The notes: a model not told the origin generated them from the letters alone. Positions 1 to 7,801 are shown, counted from the first letter of the stretch. The stretch is 8,047 nt of DNA from Robiginitomaculum sp. (GCA_002733485.1 NVVU01000019.1:18826-26872); one strand, 5' to 3'. Numbers and translations: made by a program.

Positions 1-2166
1 GAATCGCTGATCCATCCTGATGAACGGTCCGAGGTAACCAGGAAAATTCTGGCCCATAGTGAGCAAAACAACAGTGGGAAGTTCAAAATTGAATACCGTT
101 GCATTCGCCCTGATGGCCGCACCATCTGGGTCGAAAACCGGGGGCTTGCCCGCCATGATGAACATGGCAATGCCATTGGGATTGCCGGGGCCTTACAGGA
201 CATTACCGAACGCAAACGCGCAGAGACAGATCTGAAAGACAGCGAACAACGCTTTCACGATGTTGCCTCCGTCACCGGAGAATGCATTTTTGAAACCGAT
301 GCCAAAGGAAGAATTGTTTATCTTTCAGACGCCGTCAGACATATTTATGGATACGAGCCAAAAGAACTGATTGGCAAAATGCCCTTTGGGGTAACCCGTG
401 ACATTGGCGATCATAAAGAGGAATGGCTGAGCGAAATCCACCATAATGGCGGCTGGAAAGACGTTGAACGCGAAATCGTACGCAAAAACGGCAGCCAGGG
501 CTGGGTCACCATTAACGGTCGAACCATTGAAGATTCCAGCGGTAAGATTATCGGCTTTCGCGGGGCCGTTACCGACACCACTAAACGCCATACAACCATG
601 GCACAACTGGTGCAGAGCGAACGGCGCGTCAATGATGTGGTGCGCATTGCCGGCGGTTGTATTTTCGATCTCGATACCGATGGCCACATTGTCTATATGT
701 CTGACAATGCAAAAAGCCTGTTTGGTGTGGATCCTGCGGAGCTGATTGGCAAACCCACCTATATGCTGGCACCTGATCTGAGGCCACGCCATCTGGAATG
801 GCTGGAGGCCATGCGCCAAAACGATGCCGGGCTGGAAAGCGAAATTCGCATGACACCGCTGAACGGCGACCCGGATCGCTGGATGCAAACCACCGGTCGG
901 GCATTGACCGATGAAAAGGGCGTGGTGATCGGTTATCGGGGGATTGCCTTTGATGTGACGGCACGCAAACAGGCCGCTATGGAAATCATCAAGGCCAAAA
1001 AGGCCGCCGAAGCCGCCGCCGAAGAGCGGGCCCGTTTCCTCTCGACCATGAGCCATGAAATTCGCACGCCGCTGAACGCGATGATCGGCATGACAGATTT
1101 ATTGCTGGAAATGCCTCAAAACGATGAGCAAAAACGCCTGACGAGCAGCGCCAACACCGCCGGACGGCATTTGCTGGGCCTGGTCAACGATATTCTGGAC
1201 TTTTCCAAGCTGGATGCAGGAAAGCTGGTTGTAGAACAAACGTCCTTCGCGCTGGAAACCGAAATCATGGTTGTCCATGACATGCTGATCAGCAGTGCAC
1301 AGGAAAAAGGCCTAAGCCTTAAACTTGACCTTGATCGCAGCGCCAAAAGAAACTTTATCGGTGATCCTTCGCGTATTCGCCAGATTCTGGTCAATCTGAT
1401 CAGCAACGCCATAAAGTTTACGGCCAAGGGGCAGGTTTCCATACGTATTGGCCAAACCAAAGGTAATAACATTCGCTTTTGCGTCACTGACACCGGCACC
1501 GGCATTGATGAAACGGTTTTACCAGCGCTGTTCTCAGATTTTTCTCAAGCCGACAGCTCAATCACCCGAAAATTTGGCGGCACCGGCTTAGGGTTGGCCA
1601 TCTGCAAACGTCTGACCGATGTCATGGGCGGAGAAATCGGGGCCAATAGCACCCTTGGCCAAGGCAGCGAATTCTGGTTTGAAATTCCCTTGAAACAAGC
1701 CAAAACAACAAATAACAAGCCCACCGGCAAGAAAACAGGCACCAAGGCAAAAGCTACCAAGCCATGGACCCTTAAAGTCCTGGTGGCCGAAGACAATCCA
1801 GCCAATCAATTACTGATCAAAACCATTATGGATCGAATGGGACATACATTGGTGATGGCGCAAAATGGACTGGAAGCGGTCGATGCAGCTTTGGCAGAGA
1901 GTTTTGATCTGATCCTGATGGACATACAAATGCCACTTCTTGACGGCGTTTCCGCCACCCGCCGCCTGCGCGAAGCCGGGTGTGATACCCCGGTGATCGC
2001 GCTGACCGCCCACATACTGGCCGATGAAAAAACCCACTTTCGCGCCGCCGGTATGGATGCCTGGGTATCCAAGCCCTTTGATGCCCGTAAACTGGCGGAA
2101 ACGATGTATTACTGGGCCAAAAAAGGGCCACAACCCCATACCTTGCAAGAGCTGAAAACCGGTTAA
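1..2166 (+). CDS. Hybrid sensor histidine kinase with multiple PAS domains and a C-terminal receiver (5' partial)
   Basis: The frame is open from base 1 to the TAA at 2164-2166, giving 721 residues with no N-terminus (numbered here from base 1). Residues 1-73 are the end of a PAS/PAC domain closing with DITERKRAE. Two further PAS domains cover about 81-196 and 206-322. An alanine/lysine/glutamate-rich helical linker (about 322-346) leads to HisKA, with phospho-acceptor His352 in SHEIRTP. The HATPase domain has an N box at Asn469, a G1 box DTGTG from 497 and a G2 box GGTGLGL from 526. A Lys/Thr-rich linker (about 565-592) joins the receiver, which has the acidic pair Glu597/Asp598, phospho-acceptor Asp641, Thr669 and Lys691. 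All catalytic residues are present, so it should autophosphorylate and pass phosphate to its own receiver. No HPt domain follows, so a separate phosphotransfer protein would be needed for onward relay. No membrane segment lies in the visible part. The signal sensed is unknown. It faces the rod operon tail to tail, which does not imply a shared function. Confidence 0.95.
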   Translation, partial: ESLIHPDERSEVTRKILAHSEQNNSGKFKIEYRCIRPDGRTIWVENRGLARHDEHGNAIGIAGALQDITERKRAETDLKDSEQRFHDVASVTGECIFETDAKGRIVYLSDAVRHIYGYEPKELIGKMPFGVTRDIGDHKEEWLSEIHHNGGWKDVEREIVRKNGSQGWVTINGRTIEDSSGKIIGFRGAVTDTTKRHTTMAQLVQSERRVNDVVRIAGGCIFDLDTDGHIVYMSDNAKSLFGVDPAELIGKPTYMLAPDLRPRHLEWLEAMRQNDAGLESEIRMTPLNGDPDRWMQTTGRALTDEKGVVIGYRGIAFDVTARKQAAMEIIKAKKAAEAAAEERARFLSTMSHEIRTPLNAMIGMTDLLLEMPQNDEQKRLTSSANTAGRHLLGLVNDILDFSKLDAGKLVVEQTSFALETEIMVVHDMLISSAQEKGLSLKLDLDRSAKRNFIGDPSRIRQILVNLISNAIKFTAKGQVSIRIGQTKGNNIRFCVTDTGTGIDETVLPALFSDFSQADSSITRKFGGTGLGLAICKRLTDVMGGEIGANSTLGQGSEFWFEIPLKQAKTTNNKPTGKKTGTKAKATKPWTLKVLVAEDNPANQLLIKTIMDRMGHTLVMAQNGLEAVDAALAESFDLILMDIQMPLLDGVSATRRLREAGCDTPVIALTAHILADEKTHFRAAGMDAWVSKPFDARKLAETMYYWAKKGPQPHTLQELKTG

Positions 2167-3317
2167 ATCAAGAACCCGCGCCCACTGGGCAATTCCGCAT
2201 TACGGTGAATATGGATATTCATCACCAGCGCAAAGCCGATCATCACGGTCAGCATCACCGTACCCCCATAGGAAATTAGCGGCAAAGGAACCCCCACCAC
2301 CGGGATCAGCCCCATCACCATGGAAATATTAACCAGCACATAGAGCGCAAACGTAACGCAGACCCCGGCAGCGGCCAGGCGGCCAAAGGAATGACGCGCC
2401 CGCCCGGCAATCATCATGCCGGTAAAAAGGATCAGTGCAAACAAAACCAGAACGCTCAGGGTGCCAATAAAGCCAAATTCCTCACCCAAAGCGGTAAACA
2501 CAAAATCGGTTTGCTTTTCAGGCAGAAAATTCAAATGCGACTGCGTACCGCCCAAAAAGCCCTTACCTACCAGACCCCCGGAACCCAAAGCGATTTTGGA
2601 TTGCAAAATGTGATAGCCCGCCCCCAAAGGATCGCGCTCGGGGTTCAGGAAAGTTTCGATACGGGCGCGCTGATAGTCATGCAGGCCAAAGATTAAAAAC
2701 GCCACCCCGCCGATCAGTCCGGTAATCCCTCCAAGAGTAATAATGCGCCAGCTCAGCCCGGCCAGAAACACTATGGCTGCCCCGGTCGCTCCGACCAGCA
2801 TGGCGGTGCCCAGATCCGGTTGATGCAAGATCAGAAGAACCGGTGCAATAATCATCAGTGACGGCAGGGCGATATGACGCAAGGAAGTCGCCCGCTCAAT
2901 CGCAAGACTATGATAATAACGGGCCAGCGCCAGCACCAGAGCCAGCTTCATAATCTCAGCCGGTTGTATGCGAATGGGCCCCACATCAAGCCAGCGTTGC
3001 GCCCCCATGACCTTAACGCCAAAAAACTCCACCCCGACCAATAACAGTAACGCCACGATATAGGTCGGATAGGCCAGCGCCATCCACCAGCGGATATCAA
3101 TCAGGGCCAGGCTCAGCATGATCAGCAGAAACACGCCAAAACGCACCGCATGTTGCGCCGCGCGGGGTGTCCATGACCCATCGGCAATCGAATACAATAC
3201 CGCTACGCCGATCATGGCCGCCAGGCATAACAAGACCACCAACAACCAGTTTATGCGGACAATTTTTGCGCGCAACGACAAGGTTCGTTCCAGTCTGGCA
3301 ACACGAAATTCGTTCAT
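2163..3317 (-). CDS. rodA: RodA, SEDS-family peptidoglycan glycosyltransferase of the Rod complex
   Basis: A 384-residue polytopic inner-membrane protein, the usual length for RodA. SEDS proteins polymerise lipid II into glycan strands, and RodA does this with PBP2 during cell elongation. Family motifs are visible: GAQRWLDVG and IQPAEIMKLA (about 105-126), HQPDLGTAM (165-173), NPERDPLGAGYH (225-236), a Gly-rich stretch ending GTQSHLNFLPEKQTDF (257-272) and VVGVPLPLISYGG (340-352). Asp271 in the QTDF motif aligns by eye with the essential Asp262 of E. coli RodA. About ten hydrophobic segments are seen, the first near residues 22-44. The ATG overlaps the pbp2 stop in ATGA, with an AAAGGG ribosome-binding site 9 bases upstream, so this start is well supported. 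It is the last gene of the operon, and its stop lies inside the stop region of the convergent kinase gene. Confidence 0.97.
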   Translation of the reverse strand: MNEFRVARLERTLSLRAKIVRINWLLVVLLCLAAMIGVAVLYSIADGSWTPRAAQHAVRFGVFLLIMLSLALIDIRWWMALAYPTYIVALLLLVGVEFFGVKVMGAQRWLDVGPIRIQPAEIMKLALVLALARYYHSLAIERATSLRHIALPSLMIIAPVLLILHQPDLGTAMLVGATGAAIVFLAGLSWRIITLGGITGLIGGVAFLIFGLHDYQRARIETFLNPERDPLGAGYHILQSKIALGSGGLVGKGFLGGTQSHLNFLPEKQTDFVFTALGEEFGFIGTLSVLVLFALILFTGMMIAGRARHSFGRLAAAGVCVTFALYVLVNISMVMGLIPVVGVPLPLISYGGTVMLTVMIGFALVMNIHIHRNAELPSGRGFLI

Positions 3318-5179
3318 GTTGCCGGGCCCTTTGCGGACGTACCCACCCCCGATAACCGGGCCAGAGTAGCCGGGTCTTCCCTCAGCAACTCACGCAATAT
3401 GTCCCGTGCCGGTGGTGCCGCCACCACCGAACCACCACCGCCATGTTCAACCACCACGGCCACCGCATAACGCGGGGCATCGGCCGGCGCATAGGTAACA
3501 AACAAGGCATGATCACGCAGCCTCCAGGGTAACTCGCTATTCTTTCGCACCCGGTCATCACGCTCGACTTTGGTGATGCGTCGCACTTGCCCGGTGCCGG
3601 TTTTGCCCGCCATTTTCAGATCACCCAGCCCCAGACCGCCCATACGATAGGCCGTGCCCCAGGGGGCCTCACACACCGCAATCATACCGGCGCGAGCCGC
3701 CCCCAGCCCGGCGGTAGAAAAGCCAAGTTCGCCAAAACCGTGCTGTTCCTCTCCCTTGATCAGATACGGCATCACCTTGACGCCACTGGCCAACCGCGCC
3801 GTCATCACCGCCAACTGGATCGGCGTGGTCGCCAGATAACCCTGCCCAATGCCGGCAATCAGGGTTTCACCCTGTGACCAGGAGGTGCCAAAGCGCGCCC
3901 GTTTCCACGCCTGATCAGGCACCAGCCCGGTATTACCCCCGCCAATACCAAGATCAAAGTTCTCGCCAAAGCCAAACTCATGAACCGCATCACGAATATT
4001 ATCGATACCAAGGCGGCGCGCCATCTCATAAAAATAGATATCACAGGATTTGCCAATGGCCCCCAGCATATTGACCGGTCCATGGCCAGAACGCTTCCAA
4101 CAGTGAAATTCACGATCCCCCAGCTTTATCTTGCCGGTACACAGAACCCGTTCATGGCCGTCCGTTATTCCCTGACGCAAGGCGGTCACGGCGATCACCG
4201 GCTTGATGCACGAGGCCGGCGGGTACGTACCTCCCAAGGCCTTGTTGAACAGCGGCTTGAACTCGTCCTCCAGCAATGACCGGTAATCCGGCCCGGATAT
4301 CCCCTTGGCAAAAAGGTTCGGATCAAACCCGGGGGTGGAGAGCAAAACCGGCACGGCACCGGTATCAATATCAATGGCGCAAACGGCCGCGCTCTGCCCT
4401 TTCAAGCGCGCCGCAGCAAAGCTTTGAACGCGCTGGTCCAGCGTCAACTCAACATCATCACCGGGGCGGGCAATGGTTGCCGGATCGGGCAGCTCGCGCA
4501 CCACACGCCCCAGAGCGCTAACCTCAACTTTCAGGGCACCGGCATGGCCGCGCAGTTTTTTATCTAGCGCCTTTTCCGCACCGGTACGGCCAATACGAAA
4601 CCCGGGATGTCGCAAAAGCGGCTCGTCTTCGGTGTCCATGCTTTCTGGAACGCGCCCGACATAACCAATGACATGGGCCATGGATGCCCCATCAGGATAA
4701 ATCCGCAATTCCCCCACTTCGGGACGCACACCGGGCAATTCCGGCAATTGCAGATTGGCGGCGGCGAACTGTGCCCAGTCGAGGTTTTCCGCCAATACCA
4801 CCGCCGTAGACTTGGAACGCCTTTTTAGTGATTTCCTGATCCGCTCATGCATATCATTGCGAAGAGGAATAATTTTGGACAACCGTGCCAGAAGGTCATC
4901 CAGATCCGGCACCTGTTCGGGTTCCAGCAGCAGACGAAAATTATCCGCATTTTTGGCTAGTGGAACACCATCGCGATCCAGTATCTGTCCACGGCTGGGG
5001 GGCAAAAGCTGATAATTGAACTGATTTTCATCCGATAAACCGCGATAGCGATCCGATTCCAGAATTTGCAATTTATACAATCTGGCCGTCAACGCCCCAA
5101 AGGCAGCAACACCGGCACCACTGAGAACCAGCGCCCGCCGGGTAAACAATCCTCTGGCATCTTCACCCCGGCCCGCCAT
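3314..5179 (-). CDS. mrdA: Penicillin-binding protein 2, class B peptidoglycan D,D-transpeptidase
   Basis: A 621-residue protein, normal for PBP2. It cross-links the glycan strands made by RodA and is the target of beta-lactams such as mecillinam in other bacteria. A short cytoplasmic start (FTRR near 12-15) precedes one membrane anchor (about 16-36). The class B pedestal/dimerisation region follows (about 58-220, with RGQILDRDGVPLA near 63-75). The transpeptidase domain has all three catalytic motifs: Ser323-Cys-Ile-Lys326, Ser378-Cys-Asp380 and Lys526-Thr-Gly-Thr529. Flanking PBP2-type motifs are FHCWKRSGHG (358-367), GIGQGYLATTPIQLAVM (443-459) and VVVEHGGGG (575-583). The start codon shares one base with the mreD stop (TGATG). 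No strong ribosome-binding site precedes it, so translation probably depends on ribosomes finishing mreD. SCIK replaces the more familiar STFK, but the catalytic Ser and Lys are kept, so activity is expected. Confidence 0.97.
   Translation of the reverse strand: MAGRGEDARGLFTRRALVLSGAGVAAFGALTARLYKLQILESDRYRGLSDENQFNYQLLPPSRGQILDRDGVPLAKNADNFRLLLEPEQVPDLDDLLARLSKIIPLRNDMHERIRKSLKRRSKSTAVVLAENLDWAQFAAANLQLPELPGVRPEVGELRIYPDGASMAHVIGYVGRVPESMDTEDEPLLRHPGFRIGRTGAEKALDKKLRGHAGALKVEVSALGRVVRELPDPATIARPGDDVELTLDQRVQSFAAARLKGQSAAVCAIDIDTGAVPVLLSTPGFDPNLFAKGISGPDYRSLLEDEFKPLFNKALGGTYPPASCIKPVIAVTALRQGITDGHERVLCTGKIKLGDREFHCWKRSGHGPVNMLGAIGKSCDIYFYEMARRLGIDNIRDAVHEFGFGENFDLGIGGGNTGLVPDQAWKRARFGTSWSQGETLIAGIGQGYLATTPIQLAVMTARLASGVKVMPYLIKGEEQHGFGELGFSTAGLGAARAGMIAVCEAPWGTAYRMGGLGLGDLKMAGKTGTGQVRRITKVERDDRVRKNSELPWRLRDHALFVTYAPADAPRYAVAVVVEHGGGGSVVAAPPARDILRELLREDPATLARLSGVGTSAKGPAT
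3327..3332 (-). promoter_or_regulatory. Ribosome-binding site of rodA
   Basis: On the minus strand this reads AAAGGG, nine bases before the rodA ATG and within the end of pbp2. With the ATGA stop/start overlap it supports the rodA start at 3317. Confidence 0.6.
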
Positions 5180-5730
5180 CAGATATCAACCATAGTGCTG
5201 GTAACCGTTAACCGCCGGGCCTGGTTGGTGGCCCGTTGTACCAACGCAAAAAAACGTCCAACCAGTGGGTAAACCAGTACCGACAGTAACATTTCTGCGC
5301 CAAGCCGCCCCCCCGCCGGGTCCGGGCCAAGGGCAATGCGGGCAATGATCCAGACCAGTGCCGTAGCCAACACCGCCGCCAGCATAAAACCAGCCCACAA
5401 TGCAGGACGCCCGCGCCCGGCGATTACGTCACTCTGGGTCGATATCATCACCACCGTCAATAAATAGCTCAACGCCCACAACCCCACTGGACCACCGGTC
5501 AGCACATCCTGAAACAGGCCTATCAGGAAAATGGCGATATAGGGCATAAAAGCCGGGCGGGTCATCGACCAGAAATAAATCGCCATGAAGGGAAAAAGCG
5601 GCATGGGAATGGTAAAATTTCCTACCCGTAAAGGAGCCACATAAAGCATGACACACAGCAATGAGAGGAAAAACGGCAGCCCCGCCCAGATAACCGCACT
5701 CAGCCTTTGAAAAAACTCGGAATTACCCAT
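5179..5730 (-). CDS. mreD: MreD, rod-shape-determining membrane protein
   Basis: A 183-residue, strongly hydrophobic protein with about five or six membrane segments (near 11-33, 38-55, 60-76, 80-98, 108-132 and 143-165). The MreD signature is the loop GLFQDVLTGGPVGLWAL (71-87). MreD sits in the inner membrane with MreC and helps couple cytoplasmic MreB filaments to the RodA-PBP2 synthase. It has no known enzymatic activity. The family diverges quickly, so the call rests on the signature, topology, length and position between mreC and pbp2. The ATG overlaps the mreC stop by one base (TAATG) and has the best ribosome-binding site of the operon, GGGAGGT five bases upstream, which fixes the start. 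Confidence 0.94.
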   Translation of the reverse strand: MGNSEFFQRLSAVIWAGLPFFLSLLCVMLYVAPLRVGNFTIPMPLFPFMAIYFWSMTRPAFMPYIAIFLIGLFQDVLTGGPVGLWALSYLLTVVMISTQSDVIAGRGRPALWAGFMLAAVLATALVWIIARIALGPDPAGGRLGAEMLLSVLVYPLVGRFFALVQRATNQARRLTVTSTMVDI

Positions 5731-6689
5731 TATTGACCTCCCGAAGGTGGAATTTCCAGCTCGGCTATCGGTGTGGTGGTTTCACTATCCGCGATACCGG
5801 GTTCAGGTTCAGCCTGCTGCCCCTCTTCGGTCGGGCCTGACGAAGCCTCTTCAAATTGAATAGCGGGCACTTCTAAAATATTGACAAAGTCTACGCGTTC
5901 GGGCCGGGCAAACAGCGAAACCTGCCATTTCTTGCCCCCTGCCGGGGCAATCTGACCAATGGCCAGTCCACGGGGCAGTACACCATCCTCACCAGAAGTA
6001 ATAATGCGCATACCGGTGTCCACCTGTACGCCCCGTTCTATATAAATCAGGCGCGGTGCGCCCGAATTATCACCGGCCAAAATCGCATGAGCCCCGATAT
6101 CGGTGATAAAAACCGGCACCCGGCTGTTCAGATCCGTCAACAGCAAGACCCGTGCTGTCCGCCTGCCTACGTTCATAATCCGCCCGATCAGCCCGTTATA
6201 GGCCAACACCGCCTGCCCTTCGGCTACGCCATCATCAGTGCCCACATTGACCAGCCGGGCGCGTACAAACGGCCCTCCCGCATCTGTGATCGCCCGGGCG
6301 GTAATGATTACCGGGGTTGGAGCTTGAGGCGCCCCCAGCAATTCTTCATAGCGGCTCATTTTTTCGTGCAAAGCCAGCGCAAGATCGCGCCATTGCATCA
6401 GATTGCGGTTATCGCGCTCCAACTCGCGCACCCGCCTGGCGGCCTGCCAGTTCGATGCAAAGGCCGCCGTGATCTGATTAAGCGTGCGCAAAGGGGCGGA
6501 TAATATGATCAGGGCCGGCCGGGCACCTTCGGCCACCACTTGTTTGATGTGAAAAAATGGTGATTGTTCCGGTCGCGCCCGGTCAATGGCCAACATGGCA
6601 ATGGATAACAGCACAAGGATAACCAGCAAACCTCTGGCCCACGGACCGCCCAGTCCGCTGATGATCCCTAATGAGCGCCGTTTTGCCAT
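5730..6689 (-). CDS. mreC: MreC, rod-shape-determining periplasmic scaffold protein
   Basis: A 319-residue bitopic protein. Residues 1-17 are cytoplasmic and basic, 18-36 form one membrane helix, and about 70-117 are a predicted periplasmic coiled coil. Residues 125-275 are the beta-rich MreC core, with the motifs NGLIGRIMNVG (165-175) and LLLTDLNSRVPV (182-193). MreC oligomerises in the periplasm and is thought to activate PBP2-RodA. The C-terminal tail (about 279-319) is rich in Glu, Pro, Ser, Thr and Gly and is probably disordered. An in-frame TGA lies two codons upstream of this ATG, so no longer product is possible. The nearest purine-rich stretch (GGAAAGG) is about 14 bases from the ATG, which is distant and suggests modest initiation. 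It follows mreB after a 74-base spacer and overlaps mreD. Confidence 0.96.
   Translation of the reverse strand: MAKRRSLGIISGLGGPWARGLLVILVLLSIAMLAIDRARPEQSPFFHIKQVVAEGARPALIILSAPLRTLNQITAAFASNWQAARRVRELERDNRNLMQWRDLALALHEKMSRYEELLGAPQAPTPVIITARAITDAGGPFVRARLVNVGTDDGVAEGQAVLAYNGLIGRIMNVGRRTARVLLLTDLNSRVPVFITDIGAHAILAGDNSGAPRLIYIERGVQVDTGMRIITSGEDGVLPRGLAIGQIAPAGGKKWQVSLFARPERVDFVNILEVPAIQFEEASSGPTEEGQQAEPEPGIADSETTTPIAELEIPPSGGQ
5736..5742 (-). promoter_or_regulatory. Ribosome-binding site of mreD
   Basis: On the minus strand this reads GGGAGGT, close to the ideal Shine-Dalgarno sequence, five bases before the mreD ATG. It lies inside the last codons of mreC. It is the strongest ribosome-binding site among the five rod genes and supports efficient restart of translation at the TAATG junction. 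Confidence 0.8.
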
Positions 6690-6763
6690 TGATCAGGATT
6701 CAGCCTTTCCACAGGTTTTAAGTGTTTAATCCAATACTTTCGCCGTCCGGGCTTGCCGACAGA
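6690..6763 (-). other. mreB-mreC spacer
   Basis: Seventy-four bases, the only real gap inside mreB-to-rodA. It holds one arm of the inverted repeat and an AT-rich stretch. The purine run GGAAAGG lies about 14 bases before the mreC start. No small open reading frame or clear promoter is visible. Confidence 0.5.
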
Positions 6764-6769
6764 TTAAAC
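6724..6769 (-). repeat. Inverted repeat at the mreB-mreC junction
   Basis: On the minus strand GTTTAATC (6769-6762) and GATTAAAC (6731-6724) are perfect 8-base complements separated by 30 bases. The first arm contains the last bases of mreB including its TAA stop. The second arm lies in the 74-base spacer before mreC. The stem is AT-rich and is not followed by a T tract, so it does not look like an intrinsic terminator. It could form in the mRNA as a processing or stability element that sets MreB above MreC. A chance match of this size in so short a stretch is not very unlikely. Confidence 0.35.
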
Positions 6770-7801
6770 CGCCGACAATTGCCCTTTCATGACTTTCAGG
6801 TTTTCCAGGGCTTCGCCAGAGCCAAGCACTACGCACGAAAGCGGCTCGTCAGCCAGCACCACCGGCAGGCCGGTGCGCACCCGTAATTCCATGTCCAGAT
6901 TGCGCAACAAGGCCCCACCGCCTGTCAGCATGATGCCTTTGTCGACAATATCGGCAGAGAGTTCCGGCGGCGTGGATTCCAGCGCAATTTTTACCGCCTC
7001 AACGATTTGCTCCACCGTCTCGGAAAGCGATTCAGCAATCATGGATTCGGTAATGCGCACTTCACGCGGCACGCCAGCCATCAGATCGCGGCCCTTGATA
7101 TTCATCGACAGGCCATCACCGGTCTTGGGCGCAGAAGCGCTGCCGATTTCTTTTTTGATCCGTTCGGCGCTGGATTCACCGATGAGCATATTGGTGGTTC
7201 GGCGCACATAATTGATGATGGCAGTATCCATTTTATCGCCGCCAATGCGCACCGATCGCGAATAAACAATCCCGCCAAGGGAGAGCACCGCCACTTCGGT
7301 AGTGCCGCCGCCAATATCCACCACCATGGAGCCGGTGGCCTCATTGATCGGCAGGCCAGCGCCCAGCGCCGCTGCCATTGGCTCTTCGATCAGATAAACC
7401 CGGCGCGCCCCGGCGGCCATGGCCGAATCCTGAATGGCGCGCCGTTCCACCGCCGTGGCGCCCGAAGGCACACAGATCACAATTTGCGGGCTGGTAAAGG
7501 TGCGCCGGTTATGCACTTTTTGAATGAAGGACTTGATCATTTCCTCGGCGACTTCAAAGTCTGCGATGACCCCGTCTTTCATCGGACGGATGGCCTCCAT
7601 ATGTCCCGGGGTTTTACCCAGCATTTCCTTGGCCTTAGTGCCAACGGCACGCACCACTTTGCGGCCGCCATTAATCTCATAGGCCACCACCGACGGCTCG
7701 TTCAGAACCACGCCCCGGCCTTTGACATAAACCAGCGTATTTGCTGTTCCCAGATCAATGGCCATATCGGCCGACATAAAACCAAATAAACGCGACAGCA
7801 T
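6764..7801 (-). CDS. mreB: MreB, actin-like rod-shape-determining protein
   Basis: A 345-residue bacterial actin. It polymerises on ATP into antiparallel double filaments bound to the inner face of the membrane and directs the elongation machinery around the cell. Nucleotide-binding motifs are AIDLGTANT (14-22, phosphate 1), VVDIGGGTTEVAV (160-172, phosphate 2) and GIMLTGGGALL (289-299, adenosine), with the LIEEPMAAALG segment at 137-147. The N-terminus MLSRLFGFM is amphipathic and fits membrane binding. The frame runs upstream to a TTG at 7840, but the extra 13 residues are polar and unlike MreB, while the ATG at 7801 gives the family's normal beginning and length. An AAGG about 11 bases upstream is a modest ribosome-binding site. 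It is the first rod-complex gene and probably heads the operon, unless transcription enters from the membrane-protein gene 60 bases upstream. Confidence 0.97.
   Translation of the reverse strand: MLSRLFGFMSADMAIDLGTANTLVYVKGRGVVLNEPSVVAYEINGGRKVVRAVGTKAKEMLGKTPGHMEAIRPMKDGVIADFEVAEEMIKSFIQKVHNRRTFTSPQIVICVPSGATAVERRAIQDSAMAAGARRVYLIEEPMAAALGAGLPINEATGSMVVDIGGGTTEVAVLSLGGIVYSRSVRIGGDKMDTAIINYVRRTTNMLIGESSAERIKKEIGSASAPKTGDGLSMNIKGRDLMAGVPREVRITESMIAESLSETVEQIVEAVKIALESTPPELSADIVDKGIMLTGGGALLRNLDMELRVRTGLPVVLADEPLSCVVLGSGEALENLKVMKGQLSAV

Noticed and set aside
325..1056. A 243-codon open frame on the minus strand, antisense to the kinase
   Set aside because: The opposite strand encodes clear PAS domains in frame. 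The antisense translation has no recognisable motif and is explained by codon bias of the real gene.
5735..5856. The Glu/Pro-rich C-terminal tail of MreC as a sign of fusion or frameshift
   Set aside because: Low-complexity tails after the MreC core are common, the frame is continuous, and it ends in a normal overlap with mreD.
6087..6503. A 138-codon open frame on the plus strand, antisense to mreC
   Set aside because: Pro/Gln/Arg-rich with no domain features, lying wholly opposite well-supported mreC sequence.
7007..7789. A 260-codon open frame on the plus strand, antisense to mreB
   Set aside because: It mirrors the highly conserved MreB coding sequence and is His/Gly-rich without a domain pattern, as expected for an antisense shadow.
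2163..7801. The rod cluster as a novel or transferred system
   Set aside because: Gene order, lengths and catalytic motifs match the well-known mreBCD-pbp2-rodA operon, and no mobile element or compositional break is seen.
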